This document shows, in pieces, positions 33,619-48,100 of a stretch of 64,000 bases of DNA (position 1 is the stretch's first letter; every line of letters starts with the position of its first letter). The notes under the pieces are model-generated. The model had not been told where the DNA came from and did not search any database. It worked only from the letters and a program-made list of their open reading frames with translations. Position numbers and translations under genes: made by a program. Source of the stretch: Actinomycetes bacterium (GTDB lineage Bacteria; Actinomycetota; Actinomycetes; Actinomycetales; Dermatophilaceae); contig JAEZWF010000033.1 of the NCBI GenBank assembly GCA_023420415.1, positions 295,046 through 359,045 of the forward strand. Reading direction: 5' to 3'.

Positions 33619-35895
33619 GTGGCCACCGCGACCAGCACCCCCCGCGGCGGCCGCGTCGAGGTTCGGGACCTCACCTGGCGCCCCTACGGACGGCGCGACC
33701 CGATCATCGACGGGTTCGACCTCGACCTGGCGCCGGGCCAGCGCCTGCTGCTCGTCGGCCCGAGCGGCTCGGGCAAGTCCACCCTCCTGCGGGCGCTCGC
33801 CGGGGCCTTGGAGACGACAGCCTCGGGTGACCTGTCGGGAGCCGTGACGATCGACGGTGCCGCGCCGGGGGACCGGCCGGGAGCCGTCGGCCTGGTGTTG
33901 CAGGAGCCGGGCGCCGGTGTCGTGTCCGCCACCATCGGCCGCGACGTCGCCTTCGGCCTGGAGAACATCGGTATGCCGCGTGGCGACATGCCTGCCCGCG
34001 TCACCGCAGCGCTCGCCGCCGTCCGTCTCGAGCTGCCGCAGGACACACCGACGCATGCCCTCTCCGGGGGTGAGCAGCAGCGGCTCGCGCTCGCCGGGGC
34101 GCTCGCGCTGGAGCCGTCCCTGCTGCTGCTCGACGAGCCGACCGCCATGCTCGACCCGGTCAACGCCGCCTCCGTGCGCGACAGCGTCGAGCAGGTGGTC
34201 ACCGGCCGCCAGCTCACGACGGTGGTCGTCGAGCACAAGCTGGGTCCGTGGGTGTCGTTCGCCGACCGCATCCTCGTCCTGGATGGCGACGGCCGCGTCG
34301 TCGTCGACGGCGACCCCGCAACCGTCCTGGCTCAGCACGGTGAAAGCCTTGCGGCACAAGGGATCTGGGTGCCGGGCGTCCCCGCGCCGCAACCACGCGG
34401 CATACCCGCCGGGGTCTTCACCCCGAGTGACATCGGCGCCAACGTCGTCGCCCTGGCGGCGCACGACGTCACGGTGGGCCGCACGGTGCGACGTCTGAAC
34501 GGGTCGACCCGGCGCAGCCTCGCGGTCGCCGACCAGTCCTTCGAGGCGCGGGCCGGCCAGACGCATGCGCTCGTCGGACCCAGCGGGGCCGGCAAGTCCA
34601 CGCTGATGCTCGCGCTCGCGGGCCTGCTCGACCACGACAGCGGCACCGTGGCCGCCCACGCCGACCTCGTGCCGGGGCACCGCGCCCCGGCGGCGGACGG
34701 TCGTGACCCGCGCACGTGGTCGACCACGGAGGTCGCCGGCCTCGTCGCCTGGGTGCCGCAGTGGGCCTCCTCGACCATCGTCGCGGGCACGGTCCTCGAG
34801 GAGGTCATGACGACCGCGCGGGCGCTCGGCCAGGTCGAGGACGAGGCGCTCGCGCGGGCCCGGGCACTGCTGGACCTCGTCGGCCTCGGGCACCTCGAGC
34901 AGGCCGACCCCCGGCACCTGTCCGGGGGAGAACAGCGGCGGCTGGCCATGGTGTCGGCCGTCGTCCACCAGCCCGAGGTGCTGCTCGCCGACGAGGCCAC
35001 CGTCGGCCAGGACCGGCTGACGTGGGCGGCCGTCCTGGGCATCGTCGAGGCCATGCGCGACCGGGGTTCGGCGGTCGTCCTGACGACCCACGACGACGCG
35101 GTGGTCGACCGTGCCGACCGCACGACCGCCGTCACCCGCCCGGTGCAGCCACCCGACCCGCCCGCGCCGCGGCGACCCCTGGTCGCCCGCTGCGGACCGC
35201 TGGCCCTGCTCGGCGCCGCTGCGCTCGCGATCCCGGCCGGCATCATCCCCACCCACTGGTCCGTCAGCCTGGCGGTGCTCGGCGTGCAGCTGCTGCTCGC
35301 GGTCGTGGGCCTGTGGGCGCCGGGTCGCGGTCCCGCGCCGCCGGGTCGGGTCACCGGCACGCTGGTGCGGATGGTCCCCGGGGCCATCGGGGCGGTCTCG
35401 GTCGCCTGGTCGACCTGGCTGCTGGGTCCGCGCGACCTCGAGGTGTCGGCCACGGCGGGGCTGCGGGTGCTCATCATCGTCTTCCCGTCGGCCGTGCTGA
35501 TCCGCCACGTCGACGCCGACGCGCTCGCCGACCACCTCGGGCAGCTGCTCAAGGTGCCGGCCCGACTGGCGGTCGCGGTCGGCGCCGCCCTGCAGCGGGT
35601 GCACACGTTCGGTGACATCTGGGCCGAGCTGGGCCGGGCGCGACGGGTGCGCGGCATCGCGGCCCGGGCGTCCTCGCCCCGGTCGGTGCTGCTCCAGCTG
35701 TGGGCGATGACGCTCGGGATGCTGGTGCGGTCCCTGCAGACCGCGGCCGAGCTCGCGGTCGCGATGGACGCCCGCGGTTTCGCCACCGCGCGGCGCCGCA
35801 CCTGGGCATCGCGTGCGGCGTGGACGCGGTCGGACGTCCTGCTCGTCCTGGCCTCGTGCCTCCCGCTGGCCGTGGCGTTCGCCGGCTCCCGATGA
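33619..35895 (+). CDS. Fused ECF transporter ATPase (two ABC domains) and T component, YkoD-YkoC
   Basis: 758 residues. ABC domain 1: Walker A GPSGSGKST at residues 47-55, LSGGEQQRLALAGAL, LLLLDEPTAML. ABC domain 2: Walker A GPSGAGKST near 320, LSGGEQRRLAMVSAV, and a Walker B/D-loop reading LLADEATVG, with Ala where Pro is usual. From about residue 515 the protein becomes a membrane T component with helices such as LALLGAAALAIPAGI and the coupling motif ARRVRGIAARA. In Bacillus these are separate YkoD and YkoC proteins; here they are one chain. With YkoE it forms a complete ECF importer for thiamine precursors, controlled by the riboswitch. Confidence 0.92.
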   Translation: MATATSTPRGGRVEVRDLTWRPYGRRDPIIDGFDLDLAPGQRLLLVGPSGSGKSTLLRALAGALETTASGDLSGAVTIDGAAPGDRPGAVGLVLQEPGAGVVSATIGRDVAFGLENIGMPRGDMPARVTAALAAVRLELPQDTPTHALSGGEQQRLALAGALALEPSLLLLDEPTAMLDPVNAASVRDSVEQVVTGRQLTTVVVEHKLGPWVSFADRILVLDGDGRVVVDGDPATVLAQHGESLAAQGIWVPGVPAPQPRGIPAGVFTPSDIGANVVALAAHDVTVGRTVRRLNGSTRRSLAVADQSFEARAGQTHALVGPSGAGKSTLMLALAGLLDHDSGTVAAHADLVPGHRAPAADGRDPRTWSTTEVAGLVAWVPQWASSTIVAGTVLEEVMTTARALGQVEDEALARARALLDLVGLGHLEQADPRHLSGGEQRRLAMVSAVVHQPEVLLADEATVGQDRLTWAAVLGIVEAMRDRGSAVVLTTHDDAVVDRADRTTAVTRPVQPPDPPAPRRPLVARCGPLALLGAAALAIPAGIIPTHWSVSLAVLGVQLLLAVVGLWAPGRGPAPPGRVTGTLVRMVPGAIGAVSVAWSTWLLGPRDLEVSATAGLRVLIIVFPSAVLIRHVDADALADHLGQLLKVPARLAVAVGAALQRVHTFGDIWAELGRARRVRGIAARASSPRSVLLQLWAMTLGMLVRSLQTAAELAVAMDARGFATARRRTWASRAAWTRSDVLLVLASCLPLAVAFAGSR

Positions 35896-36116
35896 GCCCA
35901 GACGGTGAGCACGGGCGGTCGTGTGCCGCCGACGCGCCTAGTCCCTTCGGCCAGTCTTGCGACTCCTCGCTACTTGAAGCGTCACCTAACGGACCTTTAC
36001 CAGTCCTTTACCGATAGTGCGGCACGCTAGTGTTCGTACGTTCTTGGAACGGTTTGGGCTGGTCGGGCACGCAGGGCGTGCGGCTGGTTGGGTCCGTTCC
36101 AGCAGGGAGGACGTGA

Positions 36117-39100
36117 GTGAGGGTTCCGGTGGACGGGTCGAAGGTTGGAGCAGTGCATCTGCTCGCGTGGGACTCAGCGCGCGGTGTGCGCGCACTTCGT
36201 CGTGTCGCGAGCCTGCTCTCGTTCGCGCTCGTCCTGTCGATGCTGTCGTTCGCGATGCAAGTGGTCCAGGCCACGCCCATCCAGAAGGCGCAGGCCGACC
36301 CGTCGCCGGACGGGCGGATCAACCTCACCGTCACCGCCAACCCCTCGTCCCTGCCGGTCGGTGGCGGCTCGGTCACCTACACCTACACGGTCAAGAACAA
36401 CTACTCCGGCCTGCTCTACTACGACTCGCTGAGTGACACGAACTGTGCTGCCATCTCCTACGTCTCGGGGATGAGCGGGACGGCTCCCAACCAGTACATC
36501 CCGGCCGGCGGCACCGCCACGTTCCGGTGCACCACGACGGTGACGTCCTCGGTCACCTCGACCGCGACCGCGAGCTTCTCCTCCATTTCTGGCACCCGCA
36601 GCACCGCGACGGCCCGGACGACCGTCAACGTGACCATCCCGACGATCTCGTGTGACACCCAGGTCTGGGGCAGCGACCCGAACGGCGCCACCAGCGCCAA
36701 CACCGGTTACCTGGGCACCTGGACCCAGGCCGGGGGCGCCAAGCGCATCGTCTCGTTGGCGAGTCTGCCTTCGGCCTCGCAGGGCACGGGAACGGTGGCG
36801 GTCGGCATCAATCCGGCGACCCCCTCGCTCATCTACTACGTGCCGCGCGCGCTGGGGACGTCCACCACCTTTGGCGGCGTGTGGGTCTACAACGTCGACA
36901 CCGGGTCTGCCACCCAGGTCGTCGGACCATCGGCCGAGACGGCCACCGCGCGGCTGGGATTCGCCCCCGACGGCACCCTCTGGTCGTGGTCGACGAACGG
37001 CAACCTCTACAGCCTCGCCTCGGGCAGCACGACCTGGGTCAACCACGGCACCTTCACGGCATCGGGGTCGCCGGTCACTCCGAGCACTCTGTCCTCCGGT
37101 GACGTCACCTTCGACGGCCTCGGCAACATGTGGCTGGTCGGGTCGGCCGGCGGAACGAGCTACATGTACACGATCTCCGCGGCCCAGCTCAGCGGCAACA
37201 GCGTGACGGGCACCTACGTCGGGGTGGCCGGCTCGTTCACCTTCAACGGCATCTCCTTCGACACCCAGGGCAACCTCTACGGCTCCGCCCGGCCGACATC
37301 GTCGAGCTCGTCGTTCTACCTCATCAACAAGGACAACGGCAGTGCCACGCCGGTCGTCGGCCTCGATGGCTCCAACGGTCTGCTCGGGGACCTGGCGTCG
37401 TGTGCCACGCCCCGGCCCCAGCTCAAGGTCACCAAGACCGTGACCCCGGATGCCGCCACGGCTGGGGGCCTGCTGACCTACACCATCCGGGTCGAGAACA
37501 TCGGGCAGTTGTCGGCGACGGGCGTCACCTTCCAGGACCCCACGCCGGCCAACACCACCTATGTGAGCTCCACCCTCAACGGCACGGCAGTTCCAGGGAC
37601 GAGCAACCCCTGGGCCACCCCGCGAGCGGTCCAAGGATCCGGAGCGCAGGCCGGGGTGCTCCCGTCCGGATCGACAGCCACCATCACCATGGTCGTGCGG
37701 GTCAACGCCCCCTTGGCTGCAGGCACATCGATCTGCAACCAGGGCGTCGGCCGCTCCACCGGCCTCACAGACGTCCCCAGCGACAACCCGTCCGTAGCCG
37801 GCGCCACGGACCCGACATGCGTTGAGGTGCTCGCTCCCGCCATCACGGTGGCGAAGACCGCCAACCCGACCACGGTCAACGTCAGTGGTCCGGTCACCTA
37901 CACCTACGAGGTGACCAACAGCGGCAACGAGCCCATGCGGTCGGTGACCCTCGCCGACGACAAGTGCGCCAATCCCACGTTGCAGCCGGCCGACCCGAAC
38001 ACCGGCACCGGCGACATCAACGGAAACGGTCTGCTCGACCTCCGCGAGCTCTGGGTGTACACGTGTACTCAGACGCTCTCCAGCACCACGACCAACACGG
38101 CCACGGCAACCGGCGTCGGCGCGACCACTGGGCTCACGGCCACAGACACCGACCAAGCGACAGTCACCGTCACCCGGCCGAGCCTCAACCTCACCAAGTC
38201 CGGCACCTCGGTGACCGGCCCCGACGCCACCGGCACATTCACTGCGACATACCGGGTCACCGTCACCAACAGCGGTGACGGTCAGGGGTCCTACGGTCCC
38301 ATCACCGACACCCCGGCATACGCCTCCAACCTCCAGGTGACAGGCGCGTCCTGGAGTGGTCAGGCCACCGGTAACGCCACCGGCGCCGGGCCGTTCACGA
38401 TCGGCAGCGCCGGCACCACCATCTCCGCGGGCGCGACCCACACCTACACGGTGCGCGTGACCTTCCGGTACACCAACTCCACTCAGGCGACCACCTGCGC
38501 CGGGTCCGGTACGGGGCTGTACAACAGTGCGAGCCTGCCTGCGGGGCAGGAGCAGGGCGCGACCGGCGACAACTCGGCCTGCATCGCGCCACCGGCACCG
38601 CCACAGGGACAGATCGCGCTGACCAAGTCGATCGCCTCGACGGTGCCGAGCCCGCTCACCGGGCCCGGCCAGACGGTGAACTACCGGTTCACCGTCACCA
38701 ACCCCGGGCCGGTCGAGCTGTCGGGCGTGCGTGTCAACGACAACCGGTGCACCCCGCGCTACTCCTCCGGCGACACCAATGGTGACGGTCTGCTCCAGCC
38801 CGCCGAGACCTGGGTCTTCACGTGCGCCTACACCACCACTGCGGCCGACGTCGACTCCGGCGCCGTGACGAACACGGCGACGGCCCAGGGCACCGCGGCG
38901 AACAGCACCACACCTGTGACCTCCGCGCCGAGCACGGCGACCGCCCCCATTGTCGAGAACCCGGGGATCGACCTCACCAAGTCGGCCCTCGGGCTCACCG
39001 ACGTCGACGGCAACGGGCCCGACGAGGGCGACACCATCACCTTCGGCTTCACGGTCCGCAACACCGGCAACACGACGCTGAACGCGATCACCGTGACCGA

Positions 39101-42100
39101 CCCGATGCTCGGCACGATCACCTGCCCGCAGACCTCGCTGGCCCCCGGCGCCACGATGACCTGCACGTCGGTCACCTACACCGTCACGCAGCCCGACGTC
39201 GACGCGGGCGCGGTCAACAACACGGCGACGGCCAGGGCCACCTCGGCGCGCGGCACGGCCGTGCAGGACCCCTCCTCGACGAGCACGTCGCTCGCCCGCA
39301 CGGCCACGATCTCGCTCGCCAAGTCCGTCGCCAAGGTGACGGACGTCAACGGCAACTACGTCACCGACCCGGGTGACACCGTGCAGTACTCCTTCCGGGT
39401 CACGAACACGGGCAACACCACCCTGAGCTCCATCACCGTCAACGACCCGAAGCTGGGTGGCACCGTCACCTGTGCCGCCGGGCCGCTGGCCCCGGGTGCG
39501 TCGGTCACGTGCACGCCCACGCAGACCTACACCGTCACCGCCGCCGACCAGACCGCGGGCAAGGTGACCAACACCGCCACGGCGTCGGCGACCTCGAGCG
39601 CCGGCACCGCAACGTCCAACCAGGCCACCGCGACGGTCACCGTCGCCACCCCGGCCAGCCTCAACGTCACCAAGACGCAGGGCTCGGTGAGCACTGTCGA
39701 CCCGACCACGGGCCGGTTCACCGTGACCTACACGGTCACCGTCACCAACAGCGGCCAGACCCCGACGACGTACGGCGCACTGACCGACACCCCGCAGTTC
39801 GCCAGCACCATCGCCATCGACGGTGCGACCTGGAGCGGCCCGGTCAGTGGCTCGAGCTCGACGGCCGGTCCGTGGGTGCTCGCCCCCGCGGGCACCGCGA
39901 TCGGCGGCTCCACGACCCAGACGTATGCCGTGACCGTCACCGCGCACTCGACGACCACCACGGCCGCGACCGCCTGCGGCGGCCCGGGCACGGGCCTGTA
40001 CAACTCCGTCGCGCTCCCCGCGGGACAGGAGAAGGGGGCCACCACCGACAACGCCGCCTGTGTCGCGCCGCCGACCCCGCCGACCACGTCGATGTCGCTG
40101 ACCAAGTCGGTCTCCTCGATCCAGGACGTCAACGGCAACGGGCTCACGGACGCCGGCGACAAGATCACCTACTCGTTCCTCGTGCGCAACACCGGCACGG
40201 TCGACCTGACCGCGACCACCGTCTCGGACCCGAAGCTCGCCGGTGCCGGGATCACCATCACCTGCGCAGACCCCGTCCTGTCGCCCGGTGAGACGACCGT
40301 GTGCGCGCCGTCCGCGGCATACACCATCACCGCCTCCGACATGGCGGCCGGCACCGTGAGCAACACGGCCACGGTGACGGGCACGCCGCCGAACAACCTG
40401 CCCAAGCCCACGGCGACGTCGTCGACGAGCACCCCGACCCAGACCGCCTCGATGACCCTGGCCAAGTCGGTCGGGGCCATCAACGACCCCGACGGCAACG
40501 GCCGCGACGCGGGCGACACCGTCGTCTACACCTTCCAGGTCACCAACACCGGCAACACGACCCTGAGCAACGTCGTCGTCAACGACGCCCGGCTCGGCCT
40601 GTCCGGCTACGCCTGTGGCACGGGGACGCTCGCGCCCGGCGCGTCGCGCACGTGCACCGCGACCTACACGCTGACCCAGGGCGACATCAACGCCGGCTCC
40701 ATCACCAACACCGCGAGTGTCGTCGGCACCCCGCCCGGCGGCGCGACGCCGGTGAGCGCCACCGGCACGGCGACGCTGACCACGACCGGCACCAACGGCA
40801 TCGAGCTCACCAAGACCGCCTCTGGCGTCATGGACGCCAACGGCAACGGCGTGGCGGACGCCGGGGACGAGATCGAGTACTCGTTCAGCGTCCGCAACAC
40901 CGGGACGACGACCCTGACCAACGTCCTCATCGACGACACCAAGCTGGGCCAGGACGACCTGCTCTGCACCGCCGGACCGCTCGCGCCCGGCGCGACGGCC
41001 GCCTGCCGCACCGGCGTGGTCTACATCATCACGCAGCCCGACGTGAACGCCGGCGCCGTCAACAACACCGCATCGGTCACGGCCACCCCGCCCTACGGGA
41101 CCGCCCCGACCGACTCGGACTCGACCACGACGAGCATCGCCAACCTGGCCTCGATCGACCTCACCAAGACGCCCGGCCAGGTCGTCGACGCCAACGGCTC
41201 CGGCCGGGTAGACGCCGGCGACACGGTCACCTACACATTCGCGGTGCGCAACACCTCCAACGTCCCGCTGAGCGGTGTCGTCATCAACGACGCCAAGCTC
41301 GGCCTCACCAACTACCAGTGCGGGACCGGCACGGTCGACCCGTTCCAGACGATCACCTGCACCAGCCCGGCCTACCGCCTGACCCAGGCCGACATCGACG
41401 CCGGCCGGGTCGACAACACGGCCAGCGTCCGCGGCACCGACCCGAACAACAACACCGTCACCGACAGCTCCACCACGTCGGTCACGTACACGCCGGCCGC
41501 ATCGGCGTCCCTCGTCAAGACCGGCGGCGCCGTCAACGACCTCGACGGCAACGGTCCGGACGCCGGCGACACGATCGTCTACTCGTTCGCGGTCACCAAC
41601 ACCGGCGCGCAGTCGCTGTCCACGATCACGGTGAGCGACCCGAAGCTGAGGCTGTCCGGCTACCTGTGCAGCTCCGGCCCCCTCGCCCCCGGGGCCACGG
41701 TCACCTGCCAGGCGCCCACCCCCTACGTCCTGACCCAGGCCGATGTCGACGCCGGCCGCGTCGTCAACACCGCGACCACGACCGCCGTCCCTGCCCTGGG
41801 TGGCAGTGTCACCGCGCAGGACGCCGAGACGGTCCCCGTCACGCCCCGCTCCTCGCTGACCTTCGACAAGGCCTCGCGCGACGTGGTCGACGTCGACGGC
41901 AACGGCCCGGACGCGGGGGACACCCTGACCTACTCGTTCACGGTGACCAACACCGGCGCAGCCAGCCTCAGCGACATCCGGGTGACCGACGCCAAGCTCG
42001 GCCTGAACGGGTTCGTCTGCAGTGCCGGCCCGCTCGCCCCCGGCGCCAGCGTCACCTGCACGAGCCCGGCCTACACGATCACCCAGGCCGACGTCGACGC

Positions 42101-45100
42101 CGGCCAGGTCGTCAACACCGCGACCGTCACCGCCACCCCCAGCACCGGTGGCTCGGTCACCGGCAGCGACCGTGAGGTCTCGCCCCTGACGCCGGTCAAC
42201 TCGATGACCCTCACCAAGACCGGTGGCGCGGTCAAGGACGTCGACAACAGCGGCAGCCCCAGCCCCGGCGACACGATCGACTACACCTTCTCGGTCACCA
42301 ACACCGGGTCTGCGACGCTGAGCAACGTCACGGTCACCGACACCAAGCTCGGCCTGTCCGGCTGGCTGTGCACCGCCGGCCCGCTCGCGCCCGGTGCCAC
42401 CGCGACCTGCGCCGCGCCCGTCACCTACCGCCTGACGCAGGCCGACATCAACGCCGGCAAGGTCGACAACACCGCGACGGCGACAGCGGTGGCCGCGTCC
42501 GGCACGAGCCCGCGCGCCAGCGACTCCGAGACCCGGCCGGTCACCCAGGTCGCCGGCATCGACCTCACCAAGACGGCCAGCGCCCCGACGACCGACGGCG
42601 GACGCCTCCCCGGCTCCACCGACGCCGGCGACACCATCACCTACACGTTCACGGTGCGCAACACCTCCAACGTCACGCTCACCGGCGTCACCATCGACGA
42701 CCCGAAGCTGAACGTCACCGACCTGACCTGCGGCACGACCACGCTCGAGCCGGGCCAGAGCACCACGTGCACCCGCACCTACACGCTGACCCAGGCGGAC
42801 GTCGACGTGCTGCGGGTCGACAACACCGCCACCGTCACCGGCCAGGACCCCCGCGGCGCCGACGTCACGGACTCCGCGACGGTCTCCACCCCGGTCGCCC
42901 CGGCGAGCGCCGTCGACCTGGTCAAGACCGGTGGCGCGCCCACGACGGCAAACGGCACCGACCCCAACCGCACCGACGCCGGGGACACGGTCACCTACAC
43001 CTTCCGGGCGACCAACACCGGCGGCACCTCGCTGTCCACGCTCACGATCACTGACCCGACCCTCGGCCTCACCGACTACTTCTGCGCCGACGGGTCGATC
43101 GCCCCCGGGGCGACGGTCTCCTGCACCGCCACCCACATCCTCACGCAGGCCGAGGTCGACGGCGGTCGAGTCGACAACACCGCGACCGTGGACGGGACCT
43201 CCCCGACCGGCCCGGTCACCGACACCTCGAGCACCACCGTCACCGTGCCGCAGACCAGCTCGCTGACGGTCGACAAGCGTGACGCCGGCATCGTCGACGT
43301 CGACGGCAACGGTGCCGACGAGGGCGACACCATCCGCTACACCTTCACCGTCACCAACACGGGCACGACGACCCTGGCCCCGGTGACCGTCACCGACACC
43401 AAGCTCGACCTCACCGACTTCCAGTGCGTCGCCTCGCTCGCGCCGGGCGAGTCGGCCACGTGCGCCGCCCCCGCGGCATACGTGTTGACCCAGGCCGACG
43501 TCGACAACGGTGTGGTGCGCAACACCGTCACCGCAACGGGCGACGCCGCCACCGGCACCGACCCGACGGCGACCGACGCCAACGAGGTGCCGATCACCAA
43601 CCTGGCCAGCCTCACGCTGGCCAAGGACGCCGGCCCGGTCGCCGACACCAACGGGTCGGGACGCCTCGATGCGGGCGACACGGTGCGTTACACGTTCCGC
43701 GTCACCAACACCTCGAACGTCACCCTCACCGGCATGACGGTCACCGACCCGCTGCTGTCGGGCACCGGTGTCGGGATCACCTGTCCCGCAACGACTCTCG
43801 CGCCCGGCGCATCCCTGACGTGCACCTCCGGGGACTACACGCTCACCCAGGCCGACATCGACCGCGGCCGGGTCGACAACACCGCGACCGCGACCGCGCG
43901 CAACCCCCAGGGCGCCACGGTCAGCGCCACCGACCCCGCGACGGTGGAGCTCACCCCCGCCAGCTCGGTGCGACTGGCCAAGTCGGCCGGTGCGATCTCC
44001 GACGGTGACGGCAACGGGCCCGACGCCGGTGACACCATCACCTACACGTTCACGGTGACCAACACCGGTGCGACCACGGTGTCGAACCCGCGCATCGCCG
44101 ACCCCAAGCTGGACCTGCGCGGCTTCGCCTGCGGCACGACCAGCCTGGCGCCGGGGGCCTCGACCTCGTGCACCGCGACCTACACGCTCACCCAGGCCGA
44201 CGTCGACGCCGGCGCGGCCACCAACACCGCCACCGTCACGGTCGACACCCCCACGGGCACGGCGACCGGCAGCGACGGCACCACGAGCACCGTCACCCCG
44301 CGCAACTCGATCGTCCTCACCAAGACCGCCGGCAGCATCGTCGACGCCGACGGTGACGGCCGACCGAGCGAGGGCGACACGGTCGAGTACACCTTCACCG
44401 TCCAGAACACCGGCGCCTCGACCCTGACCAACGTCACCATCGACGACGCCAAGCTGGACCTCGACGGGTTCGTCTGCACGCCCGGACCTCTTGCCCCGGG
44501 TGCCTCCACGACGTGCCAGTCCACCAAGGTCTACGCGCTCACCCAGGACGACATCGACGCGGGCACGGTCGAGAACACCGCCACCGCGTCCGCCACGGCC
44601 TCCGCCGGTGCGAACCCGAGCGACAGCGACAGCGAGACCCTCACGATCGACCGGGTCACGAGCATCGCGATCGACAAGACCTCCGGCACGCCGACGACGG
44701 CCGGCGGCCGGCTCCCCGACGTCACCGACGCGGGCGACACGGTCACCTACTCCTTCACGGTCACCAACACCTCGAACACCCGCCTCACCGGTGTCGCGGT
44801 GAGCGACCCCATGCTCGCGTCCGCGGGTGTCGCCATCACCTGTCCGTCGACCAGCCTCGCGCCGAACGCGTCGATGACCTGCACCTCGGCGCCGTACGTC
44901 CTGACGCAGGGCGACATCGACGCCGGCCGCGTCACCAACACCGCGCGCGTCGACGCCACCAGCCCGACCGGTCCGGTCACAGACAGCGACGTCGAGACCC
45001 GGGTCCTGGCCCCGACCAGCACGCTCGCCCTGGACAAGACGGCAGGGCCGGTCGTCGACGTCGACGGCAACGGTCCCGACGCCGACGACACGGTCACCTT

Positions 45101-48100
45101 CACCTTCACGGTCACCAACACCGGTGCCACGACGGTCGACACCGTCGCTGTCACCGACGAGCGCATCAACGTGTCGGGTATGCCGTGTGGTGCCGGTCCG
45201 CTGGCGCCGGGCGCCTCGCGCACGTGCACCTCGCCGGCCTACGTGCTGACCCAGGCCGACGTCGACGCCGGCGGGTTCCGCAACGTCGCCACCGTGTCCG
45301 CCGTCCCGCCGGGCGGGGGCACCCCGGTGACGACCACCGACGACGCCGTAGTCACCGTCGGGGCCTCCCCGGCGATCGCGGTGTCCAAGACCGCGGGCGC
45401 GCCGACGGTGGCCGCCGGCCGGCTCGACACGGTCACCGACGCCGGTGACACGGTCGAGTTCACGATCACGGTCAGGAACACCGGCAACGTCACCCTCAGC
45501 CCGGTGCGCGTCACCGACGAGCTCGTCGGCTGGTCCGGTCGCGTCTGTGGCGGCGACGACTCGCTGGCCCCCGGTGACACGACCACGTGCACGGTCAGCC
45601 ACACCTTCACCCAGGCCGAGGTCGACGCCGGGTCCGTCACCAACGCGGTGACCGCGACCGGCACGACTCCGACCGGGGGCTCGGTCACTGCCACCGACGA
45701 CGTCACCGTCCCGCTGGCGCCGACCAACGCCGTCAGCCTCACCAAGACCGCCTCGGGTGTGCGTGACCTCGACGGCAACGGCCCGGACGCCGGCGACACG
45801 ATCGACTACACGTTCACGGTCACCAACGACGGTTCCACGACGCTGGCGCCGGTGACGATCGACGACCCGATGCTCGGTCTCGACGGGTTCACGTGCGCTC
45901 CGTCGCTCGCACCGGGTGCCACGCTCACGTGTGAGGCCCCCGCGGCATACGTGCTCACCCAGGCCGACGTGGACGCAGGCGCCGTGACCAACGCCGCCAC
46001 CGCCACCGGTGACGCGCCGGTCGGAGCCGACCCCACTGACGACGCGACCACGACGACGGCGGTCACCAACGTCGCCGTGCTGCGCCTGGTCAAGACGGCC
46101 GGGACCCCGACCGTCGCCGGCGGCGACCTGCCGACGGTCACGGACGCCGGCGACACGGTGACCTACACGTTCACCGTCACCAACGACTCCAACCTCACCC
46201 TGACCGGGCTCGAGGTCGTCGACCCGATGCTGGGCGACGTCACCTGCCGCGCGACCACGCTCGCGCCGCGCGCCTCGACCACGTGCACCGCCGCACCGCA
46301 CGTGCTGACCCAGGCAGAGGTCGACGCCGGCCGCGTCGTCAACACCGCAACTGCGGGTGCGACGCAGCCCGACGGCACCGATGTCAGCGACGCCGACACC
46401 GCCACCGTGACGATCGACGGCAGCAACTCCGTCGACCTGCGCAAGACCGCCGGTGCCCCCACCGTGGCGGCCGGCAGCGACTCGCAGCGCACCGACGCGG
46501 GTGACTCGGTCACCTACACCTTCACGGTCACCAACACGGGCAACCAGACGCTCACCAACGTGACCATCGCCGATGCGCGGCTCGATGTCACCGGCCTGGT
46601 GTGCGCACCGTCGCTGGCGCCCGGAGCCACGGCCACCTGCACCGCGACCTACACGCTGACCCAGGCCGACCTCGACGCGGGCACCGTGCGCAACACGGCC
46701 ACCGCGACGGCGACGCCCCCCGGCGGCGCGACGCCCGTCACCGACGACGCGTCCGCGACCACGACCCTGCCTGCCAGCCCCGGCATCGCCATCGACAAGG
46801 TGGCCGGCGAGCCGACCGTGACCGGTGGCCGTCTCGGCACCACGACCGACGCCGGTGACACCATCACCTACACGCTCACCGTCACCAACACGGGCACCGT
46901 CACGCTGCGCGACGTCGAGATCACCGACGAGAAGCTCGGCCTGGCCGGCGTGCGGTGCTCCGGTGCCAGCACCCTCGCGCCCGGTGCCTCGACCACGTGC
47001 ACCTTCACCTACACCCTGGCCCAGCCGGACATCGACGCCGGCGGCGTGACCAACGTCGCCAGCGTGACCGGCACCCCGCCGAGCGGTGCGGCGGTGACCG
47101 ACAGCGACAGCGCCCGGGTCGACATCCCGGCCAACAACTCGCTCACCCTGACCAAGACCGGGTCGTCGGTCCGTGACCTCGACGGCAACGGCGCCGACGC
47201 AGGCGACACGATCAGCTACACGTTCACGGTCACCAACACCGGGTCCACCGCGCTCGCCCCGGTGACCATCGACGACGCCAAGCTCGGGCTCGACGACTTC
47301 CTGTGCGTCGCATCCCTGGCGCCCGGCGCGAGCGTCACCTGCCCAGCCCCCAGGCCGTACGTGCTGACCCAGGACGACGTCGACAACGGTGCGGTCGACA
47401 ACACGGCGACCGTCTCCGGCGGCGCCCCCAACGGTCCCGACGCGACCGCGTCCGACGACGAGACCGTGGACGTCGACAACGTCGCCGTCCTGACCCTCAC
47501 CAAGACGGCCGGGACGCCGACGACGGGCGGTGGCCGCGTCGGTGACGTCACAGACGCCGGTGACACCATCACCTACTCGTTCGTCGTGACCAACAGCTCC
47601 AACCTCACCATCGACGACGTGGCCGTGAGCGACCCGCTGGTCGGTGCAGTGACCTGCACCCAGCAGACCCTCGCTCCCGGTGAGTCGACGACGTGCACGG
47701 CAGCTCCCTACGTCCTGACCCAGCGCGACATCGACGCCGGTGGCGTGAGCAACACGGCCACCGTCCGTGGCACCGACCCGGCCGGTGGCGCCGTCACCGA
47801 CACCGACTCGGCGCTCGTGGTCATCGACCCGTCCAGTGTCCTGACCATCGACAAGACCGCCTCGGCCATCGACGACCGCGACGGCAACGGACCGGACGCC
47901 GGCGACCGCATCACCTACAGCTTCACGGTGACCAACACCGGCAACACCACCCTGTCGATCGTCACGGTGAGCGACCCGACCCTGAAGCTGACGAACCTGC
48001 AGTGCGAGGCCGTCCTGTCTCCGGGCGAGTCGGTCACCTGCACCGCGCCACACGACATCACCCAGGCCGAGGTCGACCGGGGCAGCATCACGAACACCGC

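Noticed and set aside
36174..48053. A 3,959-codon open frame on the minus strand opposite the giant repeat gene.
   Set aside because: It is a mirror of GC-biased codon use in a repetitive gene: no ribosome binding site, no recognisable domains and an Arg/Gly/Asp/Val-rich composition. The plus-strand product has a signal peptide, known repeats and an anchor.
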